A DNA stretch of 64,000 nucleotides. It comes from Phenylobacterium sp. GTDB lineage: Bacteria > Pseudomonadota > Alphaproteobacteria > Caulobacterales > Caulobacteraceae. This document shows positions 1 to 8,218 of this stretch, one piece after another (positions within the stretch are counted from its first letter, which is position 1; every line of letters begins with the position of its first letter). The position numbers were made by a program, and so were the translations under genes. The notes beneath the pieces are model-generated. The model was not told the DNA's origin. It ran no database searches and was given only the letters and a program-made list of their open reading frames with translations. Location of the stretch: NCBI GenBank assembly GCA_020401865.1, contig JADCAS010000020.1, positions 62,001 to 126,000 of the forward strand. The letters are read 5' to 3'.

Positions 1-517
1 GGATCCAAGGGTTCCGGCTGCGCCCTGCGTTTGAGAAGGCGCCATGGCACACGAAGGGGGTTTGAACTCCCCGTGTGCACAGTCCTCAAAGATCGATGTT
101 TCTTGAGGCGTGACTGCCAAACGAAACAACCAGGGGAGGGGACTGGCCCCGTCCCCCGCTGGTCGCGGGAGCCTAAGTGGCGGATTGCTGCCCCGTAACT
201 CGCCATGTCGGAACGCGTGCGAGACATAGCCATACTTATGGTTTCCATCGCGCGACGTCTCTTCCCGATCGGGTCGGACACAAGCCTGTGCTCGCGTCGC
301 CGTTGCCGAGCAAATTTTGCCCAGACGCCAGCGTTGAAAACCGACAGGTCCAATAACTGCGCAAGTTTGTGATTGTCGCCTCACCTATTCGATCTAGGAA
401 TAGATGAGTAATATCGATAGTATAACCAAGAAGTGCGCCATTAGGTAAGCCAGCACGCTCGCTCGCGCCTAAGTGGCATGAACCCTGCTTGCATCACCAG
501 TAGCACTGGAGAGTCGG
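1..517. other. Left edge, no gene recognised
   Basis: No convincing gene is seen in this stretch. It is visibly less GC-rich than most of the window, especially around 380-440, where an AT-rich run precedes the gene at 518. A 55-codon ATG frame at 205-372 lacks a Shine-Dalgarno sequence and resembles nothing I know. The AT-rich run may hold the promoter of the next gene, but no clear -35/-10 pair could be assigned. Confidence 0.5.
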
Positions 518-1324
518 ATGCAAATCAACAGTTCTACGGGCCTGGCCTCGGCCTCTTTGGCGTCGACGAAAGCAGTCGGCGCACCGATGGATATCGGCGC
601 GACGGACGCGGCTGAAAAGGAGAAGGCCAAAAAGGCTGGGCCACTGTTCTCCGGGGGGCTTGCGAATTGGAACTCAATGATGACGCCCGATACCCTGAGC
701 GCGCTTTTCGCGCTGAATGAGAAAGGGGAAGTGCAGTTCGAGGACAACGGAGCGCCGAAGCTTGCAAAGGGTGCCAATCCAGTTACGACACAAGAAGATC
801 TATTACTGCAACATGTGAAACATATTCACGCTCAACAGATCGGCGACAAATCAGGTCTGAGAGTAAATGCCACCGATGAGCAGAAGAAATTCTTCAATTC
901 CGTGACGGGCTACAATCTGGTGACCGAGAATGGTGGTTATGGCGTCTACGATGACAACGGAAATCTGGTAGCGGATATCGCTGGCAAAGATGGCCGCTCT
1001 TCCTCTCTCTGGCAGCTGGCGGCCGACATCACGTCGGGCAATCTAGAGCGTGATGGTGTGCCCGTTTCTGACTCGAAAAACTTTGACGCCGATTGGTACA
1101 GGGGTTGGACGGACAAGATGGCCGCCGGAGGCTCCGCGCTCCCGCCGGAGTGGGCGGCAAAGGCCAAGGCTTACTTCGACGACGCCCTGAATGCGTTGTT
1201 CGACAAGCCTAAGGATGGCGCGCCTGAGCGCGCTGAGGCCCGGCAGCAGAATCAAGACCCTGTCGGGAAAGCCGAGCCGGCCAAGACGAATGGGGGCGCC
1301 GGAGCGCCCCCACTGCCAGCTTAG
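518..1324 (+). CDS. Hypothetical protein, 268 aa
   Basis: I do not recognise a family. The ATG has a GGAGAG ribosome-binding site four bases upstream, which supports this start. The product looks soluble, with no signal peptide or membrane segment. It has an Ala/Ser/Lys-rich first 50 residues, a mixed globular-looking middle (about 55-215) and a low-complexity tail rich in Ala, Gly, Pro and Gln from about 225. The last residues (Asn-Gly-Gly-Ala-Gly-Ala-Pro-Pro) are encoded by a strong hairpin. Base composition is lower in GC than the core genes, which together with the nearby IS element suggests accessory DNA. Confidence 0.6.
   Translation: MQINSSTGLASASLASTKAVGAPMDIGATDAAEKEKAKKAGPLFSGGLANWNSMMTPDTLSALFALNEKGEVQFEDNGAPKLAKGANPVTTQEDLLLQHVKHIHAQQIGDKSGLRVNATDEQKKFFNSVTGYNLVTENGGYGVYDDNGNLVADIAGKDGRSSSLWQLAADITSGNLERDGVPVSDSKNFDADWYRGWTDKMAAGGSALPPEWAAKAKAYFDDALNALFDKPKDGAPERAEARQQNQDPVGKAEPAKTNGGAGAPPLPA
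1291..1312 (+). other. Perfect 9-bp stem hairpin at the 3' end of the gene
   Basis: TGGGGGCGC (1291-1299) pairs exactly with GCGCCCCCA (1304-1312) around a four-base loop. The hairpin lies inside the coding sequence, 12 bases before the end of the stop codon. No T-tract follows, so it is terminator-like but not a classical intrinsic terminator. Confidence 0.5.
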
Positions 1325-1445
1325 GGGACGTAGTTCACGGTGATCGTGTGACCGCCCTGGAAGAGGGCGGGCGAGATACTGGCCGTTTTACCGGCCAACG
1401 CGTCCGCTAGGAGCAGCATCCCACATCGGGTGAGTTGGAGAGCAC

Positions 1446-1961
1446 ATGAAGGCCGTTTCGACGAAGGACGTTCTCGCGCAGATGGCGCGCTACCATGCCT
1501 GGGCGACGGAGGGACTTCTGTCGTCGATCGCGCAGATCCCGGACGAACCCTATGCGAAGCCCTGCGGGTTGTTCTTCGGCTCCATCCACGGGACCCTGAA
1601 CCATCTGTTGCTGACGGACAGCCAGATCTGGTTCCCGAGGTTCAAATCCGAGCCCATTACGAGCCTTCCGCTCGATGCGGAACTCGAGAGCGATCGTGTG
1701 AACCTGGCGTCCCGGCTGATCGCCGCTACCGCGCGTTGGCCCGACTACGTCGCCAGCCTCGATGAGCCGACACTTGCCGATGACCTGAGATACACAATGA
1801 CGACCGGACAGCCGCGCGCGTTGCCGATGACGGCTGCGCTCCAGCACGTCTTCAATCACGCCACCCACCATCGGGGACAGATCACCGCGGCCATTTCCAT
1901 GCTGGGGTTTGAGTTTCAGCCTCTCGATCTTCCCTACCTTGTCTTCTCAGAGCTGGCGTAG
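1446..1961 (+). CDS. DinB family protein
   Basis: 171 aa, the usual size for the DinB/YfiT four-helix bundle superfamily of metal-dependent hydrolase or thiol-transferase-like proteins. Histidines that would bind the metal are visible at about residue 53 (in LNHLLL) and in the late NHATHHRGQ motif (about 139-147). The start ATG has GGAGAG four bases upstream. It stands alone between an unrecognised gene and the interrupted membrane gene. Family membership is clear; the substrate cannot be read from the sequence. Confidence 0.85.
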   Translation: MKAVSTKDVLAQMARYHAWATEGLLSSIAQIPDEPYAKPCGLFFGSIHGTLNHLLLTDSQIWFPRFKSEPITSLPLDAELESDRVNLASRLIAATARWPDYVASLDEPTLADDLRYTMTTGQPRALPMTAALQHVFNHATHHRGQITAAISMLGFEFQPLDLPYLVFSELA

Positions 1962-2298
1962 GCGCGCGCCCCGTTCCGTCACCCATCCATCTCCGGACCG
2001 TCTGTTTCAGGCGAGGCCGCCGCCGTCATAATCGAGGCACAACATGTCACAGTCCCGCGACCCTAACCCGCCGAGGGCGCTGACGAAGGTCAGAAAGATG
2101 ATCGTCGCGGCCTGGGTCGTCTTTGGGGTGGCCTTGCTGTCGTTCGCCGTCCTCGAGACCGTTGTATCCAAGGTTGTCCTTCTGAGACAACTGCAGGTGC
2201 TCCAAGGCCGGATGTCTGCAGTCGCCAAATCGGGTGTGTACCCCTCCACAGATTGGCTCCGTGAATACTTCGGAGAGCTTTCGAAGCTGACAGACAGG

Positions 2299-2320
2299 TC
2301 GTGTCCCCGGACGTGGTGTA
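2299..2320 (+). repeat. Left terminal inverted repeat of the IS256 element
   Basis: It matches the reverse complement of 3704-3725 at 18 of 22 positions, with blocks TCGTGTCCC and CGTGGTGTA conserved at both ends. Confidence 0.8.
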
Positions 2321-2458
2321 GGTCCTCGGCGGTAGCAGGCTCGCTCGCGAAGCGCGCCCCCCAATGGGCGCCGTAGCGAGTGAGCGGGGCTGCGGTGGTC
2401 ATCCACGATCTTCGGTAGGGTTGGGTTGCATAGCTCAACCTGAACCAAGGAACCGTAG

Positions 2459-3658
2459 ATGACCGACGAGATGATGGCCCTGCGCGGGCTGATGGAGAAG
2501 AGCCCCGACGCCGATTTTCTGCGCGAGATGATCGGCTTCGCCGCCGGGCGGCTGATGGAACTGGAGGTGGGCGGCCTGACCGGGGCGGCGCACGGGGAGA
2601 AGAGCCCGGATCGGCGGGTCCAGCGCAACGGCTACCGCGACCGGGACTGGGAGACCCGGGCCGGGACGGTGGAGCTGCGCATCCCCAGGCTGCGCAAGGG
2701 CAGCTATTTCCCCGGCTTCCTGGAGCCGCGGCGGCTGGCGGAGAAGGCGCTGACTGCGGTGATCCAGGAGGCCTACATCCAGGGCATCTCCACCCGCTCG
2801 GTGGACGATCTGGTCAAGGCCATGGGTATGAGCGGCATCTCCAAGAGCCAGGTATCCCGGCTCTGCGAGGAGATCGACGAGCGGGTGCACACCTTCCTGG
2901 ATCGGCCGATCGAGGGCGACTGGCCCTATGTCTGGATCGACGCCACCTATCTGAAGGTTCGCCAGAACGGGCGCATCGTCTCGGTGGCGGTGATCATCGC
3001 GGTAGGCGTCAACAGCGATGGCCGGCGCGAGGTTCTGGGCATGGACATCGGCGTCTCCGAAGCGGCGACGTTCTGGATCGAGTTCCTGCGCAAGCTGACC
3101 CGGCGCGGCTTGCGCGGCGTCAAGCTGGTGATCTCCGACGCCCATGAGGGCATCAAGGCCGCTGTCTCCAGGGTGCTCTCCTGCACCTGGCAGCGTTGCC
3201 GCGTCCACTTCATGAGGAACGCGCTCGCCCACGCCGGCAAGACCCAGCGCCGGGTGGTCTCCGCCTTCGTCGGCACCGCCTTCGCCCAGGACGACGAGGC
3301 CGCCGCCAGGGCGCAATGGCGACAGGTGGCCGATCAGCTGCGGCCGCGCGTGCCCAAGCTCGCCGGCTTCATGGACGCCGCCGAGACCGACGTCCTGGCC
3401 TATATGGCCTTCCCCAAGGAGCACCGCACCAAACTGCACTCCAACGATCCGATCGAGCGGCTCAACGGCGAGATCAAGCGCCGCACCGAGATCGTCGGCA
3501 TCTTCTCCAATGAACAGGCCATCGTTCGCCTGGTCGGCGCCATCCTGCTCGAACAGAACGACGAGTGGGCCGTCCAGCGGTCACGCTACATGACAGTGGA
3601 AACGCTCGCGCCGTTGAGCGAAGATCCCCTCGTCAGCCTGCCCGCCGTGGCCGTCTGA
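2459..3658 (+). CDS. IS256-family (mutator-type) transposase
   Basis: 399 aa, full length for the family. It catalyses cut-and-paste or copy-out transposition of the surrounding element. The DDE-type catalytic residues can be placed: Asp161 in VWIDATY, Asp227 in VISDAHEG, and the Glu in the [14 protein letters not shown] region (about 333). The family C/D(2)H signature is present as Cys247-x-x-His250 in QRCRVHF. The gene is uninterrupted and ends 67 bases before the right inverted repeat, so the element may still be active. Start at ATG 2459 inside the element. Confidence 0.95.
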   Translation: MTDEMMALRGLMEKSPDADFLREMIGFAAGRLMELEVGGLTGAAHGEKSPDRRVQRNGYRDRDWETRAGTVELRIPRLRKGSYFPGFLEPRRLAEKALTAVIQEAYIQGISTRSVDDLVKAMGMSGISKSQVSRLCEEIDERVHTFLDRPIEGDWPYVWIDATYLKVRQNGRIVSVAVIIAVGVNSDGRREVLGMDIGVSEAATFWIEFLRKLTRRGLRGVKLVISDAHEGIKAAVSRVLSCTWQRCRVHFMRNALAHAGKTQRRVVSAFVGTAFAQDDEAAARAQWRQVADQLRPRVPKLAGFMDAAETDVLAYMAFPKEHRTKLHSNDPIERLNGEIKRRTEIVGIFSNEQAIVRLVGAILLEQNDEWAVQRSRYMTVETLAPLSEDPLVSLPAVAV

Positions 3659-3703
3659 TCAACCCGGCCCCGCCGGAGAACGCGGTGACCACACCGCCGC
3701 AGT

Positions 3704-3725
3704 TACACCACGCGGTGGGACACGA
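3704..3725 (-). repeat. Right terminal inverted repeat of the IS256 element
   Basis: This is the inverted partner of 2299-2320. Bases immediately outside it (from 3726) do not repeat the left flank. Confidence 0.8.
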
Positions 3726-3986
3726 TCACACCAGAAGTCCGAAATCCGTTGGTGGGGTTGGGAGCCCCCTCTTGCTTTGATTGATGTCAATGCCATTCAT
3801 CCCCAGCGCCTGCAGTCCTCCAATTGCAAGAACTGAGGCGAACCGGCGTTGGCGGATCAGGCTCAAGCTGCGGATCTGGAAGGGCCGTCGGAAGGGGGGC
3901 AGGTCGTGAGGCGATGCAGCGAGGGGCCTGTCCGAAGCGGTCCGACCCCAACCGATTGACGCCCAATCCTGGAGTCGAGGGCAACC

Positions 3987-5003
3987 ATGTCAGAAGTCAT
4001 GATCTACGGCGCAGCGGGATATACCGGCCGGCTTTGCGCCGAAGAATTCGTAAGAGCCGGACTGCAGCCCATCCTGTGCGGGCGCCAGGAGGCGGTGCGC
4101 GCGGTGGCTGAGCGCCTGGGCCTCAAGTCCGCCGTTTTCGACCTGAACGACCCGGGCGAGACCGAGCGGCAGCTGAAGGGGGTGCGCCTTCTGCTGAACC
4201 TCTCCGGTCAATTTCTCACAACCCAGAAGCTCCTCATTGAAGCCTGCCTGGCCACAGGCGCCCACTATGTCGACCTTGCGGGTGAGGTGGAGGACACGTC
4301 CAACGCGTTTACATTCGACAACCAGGCGCGCCGCGCGAACATCATGATCATGCCAGGCGCCGGCTTCAATGTGGCGCCCTCCGATATCGTGGCGGGGCTC
4401 GCGAAGAAGAAACTGCCGGATGCGAATGAACTGGTGATCGCCCTGGCGACCGATGGCGGGGTCTCACGCGGCACCCTCAAGGGGATGCTTTCGCACATCG
4501 ATCATCCCGGACATCGACGGGTCGGCGGCGTCCTGGTCGCAGCTCGGCCCGCCGAAACCGAACTGGAATTTCAGGTTGCAGGCAGGAGGTTCAGAGCGGT
4601 CTACGACCCCTGGCTTGGGGACCTCTTCACCGCCGGGGTTTCGACCGGCATCGCCAACATCTCGACCTACTCTGTCTTTCCAGGGCTCGCAGTCGCGATG
4701 ATGAAGGGCCGGCTTCTGTGGCTGCGTGATCTCATCCTGAACCACTTGATGCCACTCCTGCCAGAGGGCTCGTCTGCGCGCCAGCTGCGCGACGGCAGGA
4801 CTTACGTCGTTGCGATCGCCTCCAACGGGAGGACCCAGGAGCGGGTGGCGTTGATAGGACCGGAAGCCTACCGCTTCACCGCACTCTGCCTTCGCGAGAT
4901 CACGCGCGCCGTGCTGGCGGGGAAGTGGTCTCCTGGCTTCCAGACCCCGGCCCTCTACGGGCGGGAACTGCTTGAGGGAATGGAGGGCGTGAAATGGGAC
5001 TGA
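3987..5003 (+). CDS. Saccharopine dehydrogenase-like NAD(P)-binding reductase
   Basis: 338 aa. An N-terminal Rossmann fold is shown by the GAAGYTGR dinucleotide-binding motif at residues 8-15. Further features such as GAHYVDLAGE (about 90-100) and the middle PGAGFNVAPSD segment are typical of the saccharopine dehydrogenase / trans-acting enoyl reductase family. It has no membrane segment or signal. It is the first gene of a tightly packed three-gene unit; the next gene starts inside its last codons. A GAGGG site lies upstream of the ATG. Members of this family reduce imines or enoyl groups. The pairing with a PLP decarboxylase suggests an amino-acid-derived product, but the substrate is unknown. 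Confidence 0.75.
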   Translation: MSEVMIYGAAGYTGRLCAEEFVRAGLQPILCGRQEAVRAVAERLGLKSAVFDLNDPGETERQLKGVRLLLNLSGQFLTTQKLLIEACLATGAHYVDLAGEVEDTSNAFTFDNQARRANIMIMPGAGFNVAPSDIVAGLAKKKLPDANELVIALATDGGVSRGTLKGMLSHIDHPGHRRVGGVLVAARPAETELEFQVAGRRFRAVYDPWLGDLFTAGVSTGIANISTYSVFPGLAVAMMKGRLLWLRDLILNHLMPLLPEGSSARQLRDGRTYVVAIASNGRTQERVALIGPEAYRFTALCLREITRAVLAGKWSPGFQTPALYGRELLEGMEGVKWD

Positions 5004-6580
5004 GAACGGCCGACGAGACGCCCCGCGGGCGGAAGGACAATGAGGGGCCCACGCCTCAGGCGGACTGTCTTTCCACCCGCGAGGGTCGCCTCTACATTGA
5101 CGAGCTCGACACCGTTGAATTGGCGGCGCGGTTCGGCACGCCGCTGTTTGTGCTGTCCGAGACGCAGCTTCGTCGCAACGTCCGCCGTTTCCGCGCCGCC
5201 TTCGCCGCCGAGTGGGAGGGTCCGGTGGACGTCATGCCGGCGTTCAAGGCCAACACCACCCTGGCCAGCCGGCGGGTCCTCACGGACGAGGGCGCCGGCG
5301 CCGACGTGTACTCGCCAGGAGAGCTGGAAGGTGTGTTGAGCACCCCGGTGGACCGCGCCCGCGTCTCGGTCAACGGCGGCGGCAAGAGCCGCGACTACCT
5401 GGCCCACTGTGTGCACGAAGGGGTGCGCATTACGGTCGAGGATGTCGATGAGATCGAACTCATCCAGGCTGTGGCGGCCGAGCAGAATCGCACGGCGAAG
5501 ATCCGTCTGCGCGTCAAGCCGACTGTACCCAACCTATGGCGACCGACCGACTTCTCACAGCTGACCGTCCCGATCGATCTGGCCATCCAGGTCTACAAGT
5601 CCGGCATCCCGCCGGAGTTCCTTGTCGAAATGGGCCGGCGCGCGATCGCCGCACCGAATATCGATATGGTCGGGCTGCACGTGCACCAGGGTCGCCACCA
5701 CGCCAGTCTTTGGTTCTGGGAAGGCCTGATGTCCCGTTTCGGAAAGCTGGCGGGTGAACTGGTCGCCGCCTGGGACGGCTGGCAGCCCCAGGAAATCGAT
5801 ATCGGCGGCGGTTGGCCGAGCCCTCGGGATCCGCTGAATGAAGAGTTGCCGCGCTCGGAGTTCGTTCTGACCGCCCTCGGCTTTCCGCTGCTTGCGGGCT
5901 TACGCGGGCTGGGCGCCCGCCTCTACCACAGGGCCCTGGCCGGACTTGTACCCGTTCTGTCCTCACACCGGTTCCGCGCCACGCCGCCGTCAATCGAGCA
6001 GTATGCGGCCACCTCTGTGCGCACCCTTCGGCGCGAGCTGCAGGCTGCGCGTGTATCGACAGCGGGGGTGCGCCTGCAAATCGAACCCGGCAGATCAATG
6101 TATGGAGACGCGGGCATCCATCTGGCGCGGGTGAAGACCGTCAAGCGGCAGAGTCAGCCCTTTCCGTATGCCTGGGTGCTCACGGACACCACAACCTTCT
6201 TTCTCGCGGGCGGGCACTTCGAACGCAGTCGTTTCAGGCATGTTGTCGCAAACAAGGCCGACCGGCCCGTCGCCATGACCGCCGATCTTGTCGGACACTC
6301 CTGCTTTGCCGACCAGATCGTCCTCGGCGCCCGGCTTCCGGAGGTCGTACCGGGCGACGTGATCGCGCTTCTGGAGACCGGAGCCTATCAGGAATCGAGC
6401 GCGTCAAACTTCAATGCGCTCCCCCGGCCCGCGACGGTGATGGTGTGCGGCGACCAGGCCGATGTGGTCCGCCGGGCCGAGACCGTGGAGGATGTCTACA
6501 GGCGCGATCTGACGCCCTCGCGGATGCACCGGTTCCAAGGCGCGCACAGCGATCCGGTCGCTATGGAAATCCAATCGTGA
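4994..6580 (+). CDS. PLP-dependent decarboxylase, DAP/ornithine decarboxylase fold
   Basis: 528 aa. It has the alanine-racemase-fold TIM barrel plus beta-domain of group IV decarboxylases (diaminopimelate, ornithine, arginine, carboxynorspermidine). The PLP lysine is Lys85 in PAFKAN. The phosphate-binding glycines are in DIGGGW (about 263-268), EPGRSM is at about 357-362, the active-site Cys is in GHSCFADQ, and the late GAYQESSASNFN lies near 457-468. It is about 100 residues longer than typical LysA, with extra residues at the N-terminus and an insertion around 290-340. It overlaps the upstream reductase by 10 nt. Probably not the housekeeping lysA; the substrate is unassigned. Confidence 0.75.
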   Translation: MGLRTADETPRGRKDNEGPTPQADCLSTREGRLYIDELDTVELAARFGTPLFVLSETQLRRNVRRFRAAFAAEWEGPVDVMPAFKANTTLASRRVLTDEGAGADVYSPGELEGVLSTPVDRARVSVNGGGKSRDYLAHCVHEGVRITVEDVDEIELIQAVAAEQNRTAKIRLRVKPTVPNLWRPTDFSQLTVPIDLAIQVYKSGIPPEFLVEMGRRAIAAPNIDMVGLHVHQGRHHASLWFWEGLMSRFGKLAGELVAAWDGWQPQEIDIGGGWPSPRDPLNEELPRSEFVLTALGFPLLAGLRGLGARLYHRALAGLVPVLSSHRFRATPPSIEQYAATSVRTLRRELQAARVSTAGVRLQIEPGRSMYGDAGIHLARVKTVKRQSQPFPYAWVLTDTTTFFLAGGHFERSRFRHVVANKADRPVAMTADLVGHSCFADQIVLGARLPEVVPGDVIALLETGAYQESSASNFNALPRPATVMVCGDQADVVRRAETVEDVYRRDLTPSRMHRFQGAHSDPVAMEIQS

Positions 6581-6969
6581 GCGGCCATTTGGCGGACCTC
6601 GTGCTGATTGGGTTGCAGCTGGCGACTGCGCTCGGAATTTTCGTGTTCTGGATCTGGTGGCTTCGTGCCGAGCACGATGAGTCGGGGTGGCCACCGGGCT
6701 ACAGGCGGCATGAGCAGGCCTTCGTCTTGCCGGACGGAATGCTGGCGATCCTGCTGGTCGCCTCATCCTTGGGGAGTCTCGGCAATATGGCGCTGGGTTC
6801 CCCCCTGGCCCTGGTCGCCGCGGGCATGATGCTCTTCCTCGCCCTGTTTGACCTCGCCTACTTCGCTCAACAGGGAATGTTCGCCGTCAGCCGAGGCGGG
6901 GTGGGCAACGCCATTCTGGTCGGCTGGCTTCTCGTCCTTTCGGTGACCATGATCATGCACCACCTGTGA
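6577..6969 (+). CDS. Small integral membrane protein, 130 aa
   Basis: The GTG start at 6577 overlaps the preceding stop (GTGA arrangement), so it is probably translated by coupling to the decarboxylase gene. About four hydrophobic segments are visible (residues about 8-25, 55-72, 75-95, 108-126), with a Trp-rich FWIWWLRAEHDESGW stretch after the first. No family was recognised. As the last gene of the three-gene unit it may be a transporter or membrane anchor for the pathway product, which is inference only. Confidence 0.6.
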   Translation: MSGHLADLVLIGLQLATALGIFVFWIWWLRAEHDESGWPPGYRRHEQAFVLPDGMLAILLVASSLGSLGNMALGSPLALVAAGMMLFLALFDLAYFAQQGMFAVSRGGVGNAILVGWLLVLSVTMIMHHL

Positions 6970-7296
6970 TCCTGGCGACCTTCGGGACTGGGGGTGACCC
7001 ATCACCCCGAGATCATGTTCATGCGAGTCCGAAGCGGGCGTCAGATCGAAACATGATGTCATCTTCTGAAGAAGAGCCCGTCATGCCCGCGTCCATCGCG
7101 CCGCCCCCGGGGTGAGGCGGCCATCGCCAAGGGCCGCGCCATCTGGCCCCCGCCGCCAACACCATCCTGTCCCTCGCGGGCTGTTTCCCGGTGACTGTCG
7201 CGGCCGGTGAGGCCATAGAGAACGAGACCCCGGCGGGGGCGACTCAGGTCCGCCCGCCGCCACACCCGCGCCGGATTCCGAGGCTAGCCCGAACGC
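6970..7296. other. Gene-free stretch with a hairpin and a partial copy of the next gene
   Basis: A 7-bp stem hairpin (GGGGTGA, loop CCCA, TCACCCC; 6991-7008) lies 22 bases after the operon stop but has no T-tract, so it is a weak terminator candidate. Bases 7101-7160 duplicate an internal segment of the downstream gene. The remaining sequence up to 7296 holds no gene that I can support. Confidence 0.5.
7101..7160 (+). repeat. Upstream copy of a 60-bp direct repeat
   Basis: These 60 bases are identical to 7683-7743 except for one missing G. The downstream copy is coding sequence of the exported protein (residues about 129-149). The upstream copy lies in non-coding DNA 137 bp before that gene's start. 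Confidence 0.85.
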
Positions 7297-8166
7297 ATGA
7301 TCGCCCTCGCTCTCGCTTTCGTCCTCGCCCTGGCCGCGCAGGAGCCGCCTTCACCGCCAGCCGACGCCGATGCGCCGGTGACGACCGCCGAGCCGGCGCC
7401 CTCGGAAGCGGCGCCGCAACCGGAACCGGCGTTACCGACCGGCGCGCCGCGCGACGACTACGGCCTGGTGGGCTGGTGCCTCGGCGCTCTGGAGGGCTAC
7501 CTCGCCCAGCACGATCGGGTGATGCCCGACGTGACCCGGATCGAGAAGACCTACCGCCGGCCGGGTTCATCCCTCGAGGAGGACCTCAAGGTCTACGCCG
7601 ATCAGCAGATTCAGGGGCAGGCTCATATGAAGAGCTTCACAGCCGCGCTCCAGGCCGCCGAAAAGGCAAGCCTGTCCGCTCTCCGCCCCCGGGGTGAGGC
7701 GGCCATCGCCAAGGGCCGCGCCATCTGGGCCCCCGCCGCCAACCTGCCCACGCGGAGCGTGGCCCAGCAGTGGATGGGCTGGACCCTTCCCCGGGCCTGT
7801 CCCGCCGCGGCCGAGCGACTGACCCTCAACGCCCCCCTGCTCGGGGCCGCCTTCGACCCGGCTGCCGAAATGATCGAACCGCCCGCGCCGGCGCCCGAGG
7901 CGCCGCAGACCGCCGGGTCGGTCCCGGGCTTGGAGCCTGAGCCTGCCCCGGCCGTGACGGACGCCGCCGCATCGGCCGGCATCACCGAGGACCCCGTCCC
8001 GGAAACCGCGCCCGTAACGGCGCCCGACACCCCGCCCGAGGTCAGTCCAGCCGCCGGGTCGGAGACCGCTCCGCCGCCACCCGCGGACGCCATACCCGAG
8101 GCGCCCTTCGAAGCCCCCGGCCCGGACGCACCGCCAGCCCTGCGGGAGTCGCCGGGCGCGCAATAG
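7297..8166 (+). CDS. Exported Ala/Pro-rich hypothetical protein
   Basis: 289 aa. A short hydrophobic N-terminus (residues 1-15, ending in ALAAQ) looks like a Sec signal peptide. Residues 16-50 are a Pro/Ala/Glu linker. A compact domain at about 52-190 contains YGLVGWCLGALEGYL and conserved Cys residues at about 60 and 169. The last 95 residues are again Pro/Ala/Glu-rich and probably disordered. Likely periplasmic; I do not recognise a named family. The 60-bp segment at 7683-7743 is duplicated upstream. It is followed 52 bp later by a DsbA-like gene, which could act on its cysteines, but this link is speculative. Confidence 0.65.
   Translation: MIALALAFVLALAAQEPPSPPADADAPVTTAEPAPSEAAPQPEPALPTGAPRDDYGLVGWCLGALEGYLAQHDRVMPDVTRIEKTYRRPGSSLEEDLKVYADQQIQGQAHMKSFTAALQAAEKASLSALRPRGEAAIAKGRAIWAPAANLPTRSVAQQWMGWTLPRACPAAAERLTLNAPLLGAAFDPAAEMIEPPAPAPEAPQTAGSVPGLEPEPAPAVTDAAASAGITEDPVPETAPVTAPDTPPEVSPAAGSETAPPPPADAIPEAPFEAPGPDAPPALRESPGAQ
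7683..7743 (+). repeat. Coding copy of the 60-bp direct repeat
   Basis: It matches 7101-7160 with a single one-base indel (GGG versus GG). It lies within the exported protein gene. Confidence 0.85.
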
Positions 8167-8218
8167 CCGCCGGCCCGGACCGGGTGTAGTCTGGCCCCGA
8201 CGTTTCCGGAGCCCCGCC

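Larger units (their letters stand above)
2299..3725 (+). mobile_element. IS256-family insertion sequence, 1427 bp
   Basis: One intact transposase gene lies between imperfect terminal inverted repeats. The left end begins TCGTGTCCC at 2299, and the right end, read on the other strand, begins with the same nine bases at 3725; 18 of the first 22 positions match. The size fits the family, whose members are usually 1.3-1.5 kb. IS256 elements normally leave 8-9 bp target duplications, but the flanks (CAGACAGG and TCACACCA) do not match. The element is therefore old, or one flank has been rearranged. Confidence 0.85.
2044..3836 (+). pseudogene. Small membrane protein gene split by an IS256 element
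   Basis: The reading frame from 2044 encodes a short polar N-terminus, one hydrophobic segment (about residues 18-42) and an amphipathic stretch, and reaches codon 85 at 2298. There the IS256 element begins. The original frame runs into IS sequence and stops at 2376. If the element (2299-3725) is removed exactly, the frame continues from 3726 for 36 more residues (beginning Ser-His-Gln-Lys) to a TGA at 3834-3836, giving a 121-residue protein. The rejoined product is an inference; no family was recognised. As it stands the gene can only make an 110-residue protein with an IS-encoded tail. Confidence 0.5.

Noticed and set aside
205..372. 55-codon ATG frame near the left edge
   Set aside because: No ribosome-binding site, no recognisable similarity and unremarkable composition; it can arise by chance.
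1321..1419. Minus-strand 32-codon frame ending TITVNYVP
   Set aside because: The end looks protein-like, but the frame overlaps the 3' end of the 518-1324 gene, is very short and has no upstream coding continuation.
2435..3439. Minus-strand 334-codon frame
   Set aside because: Antisense shadow of the intact IS256 transposase; composition is His/Leu/Gly-rich and unlike a real protein.
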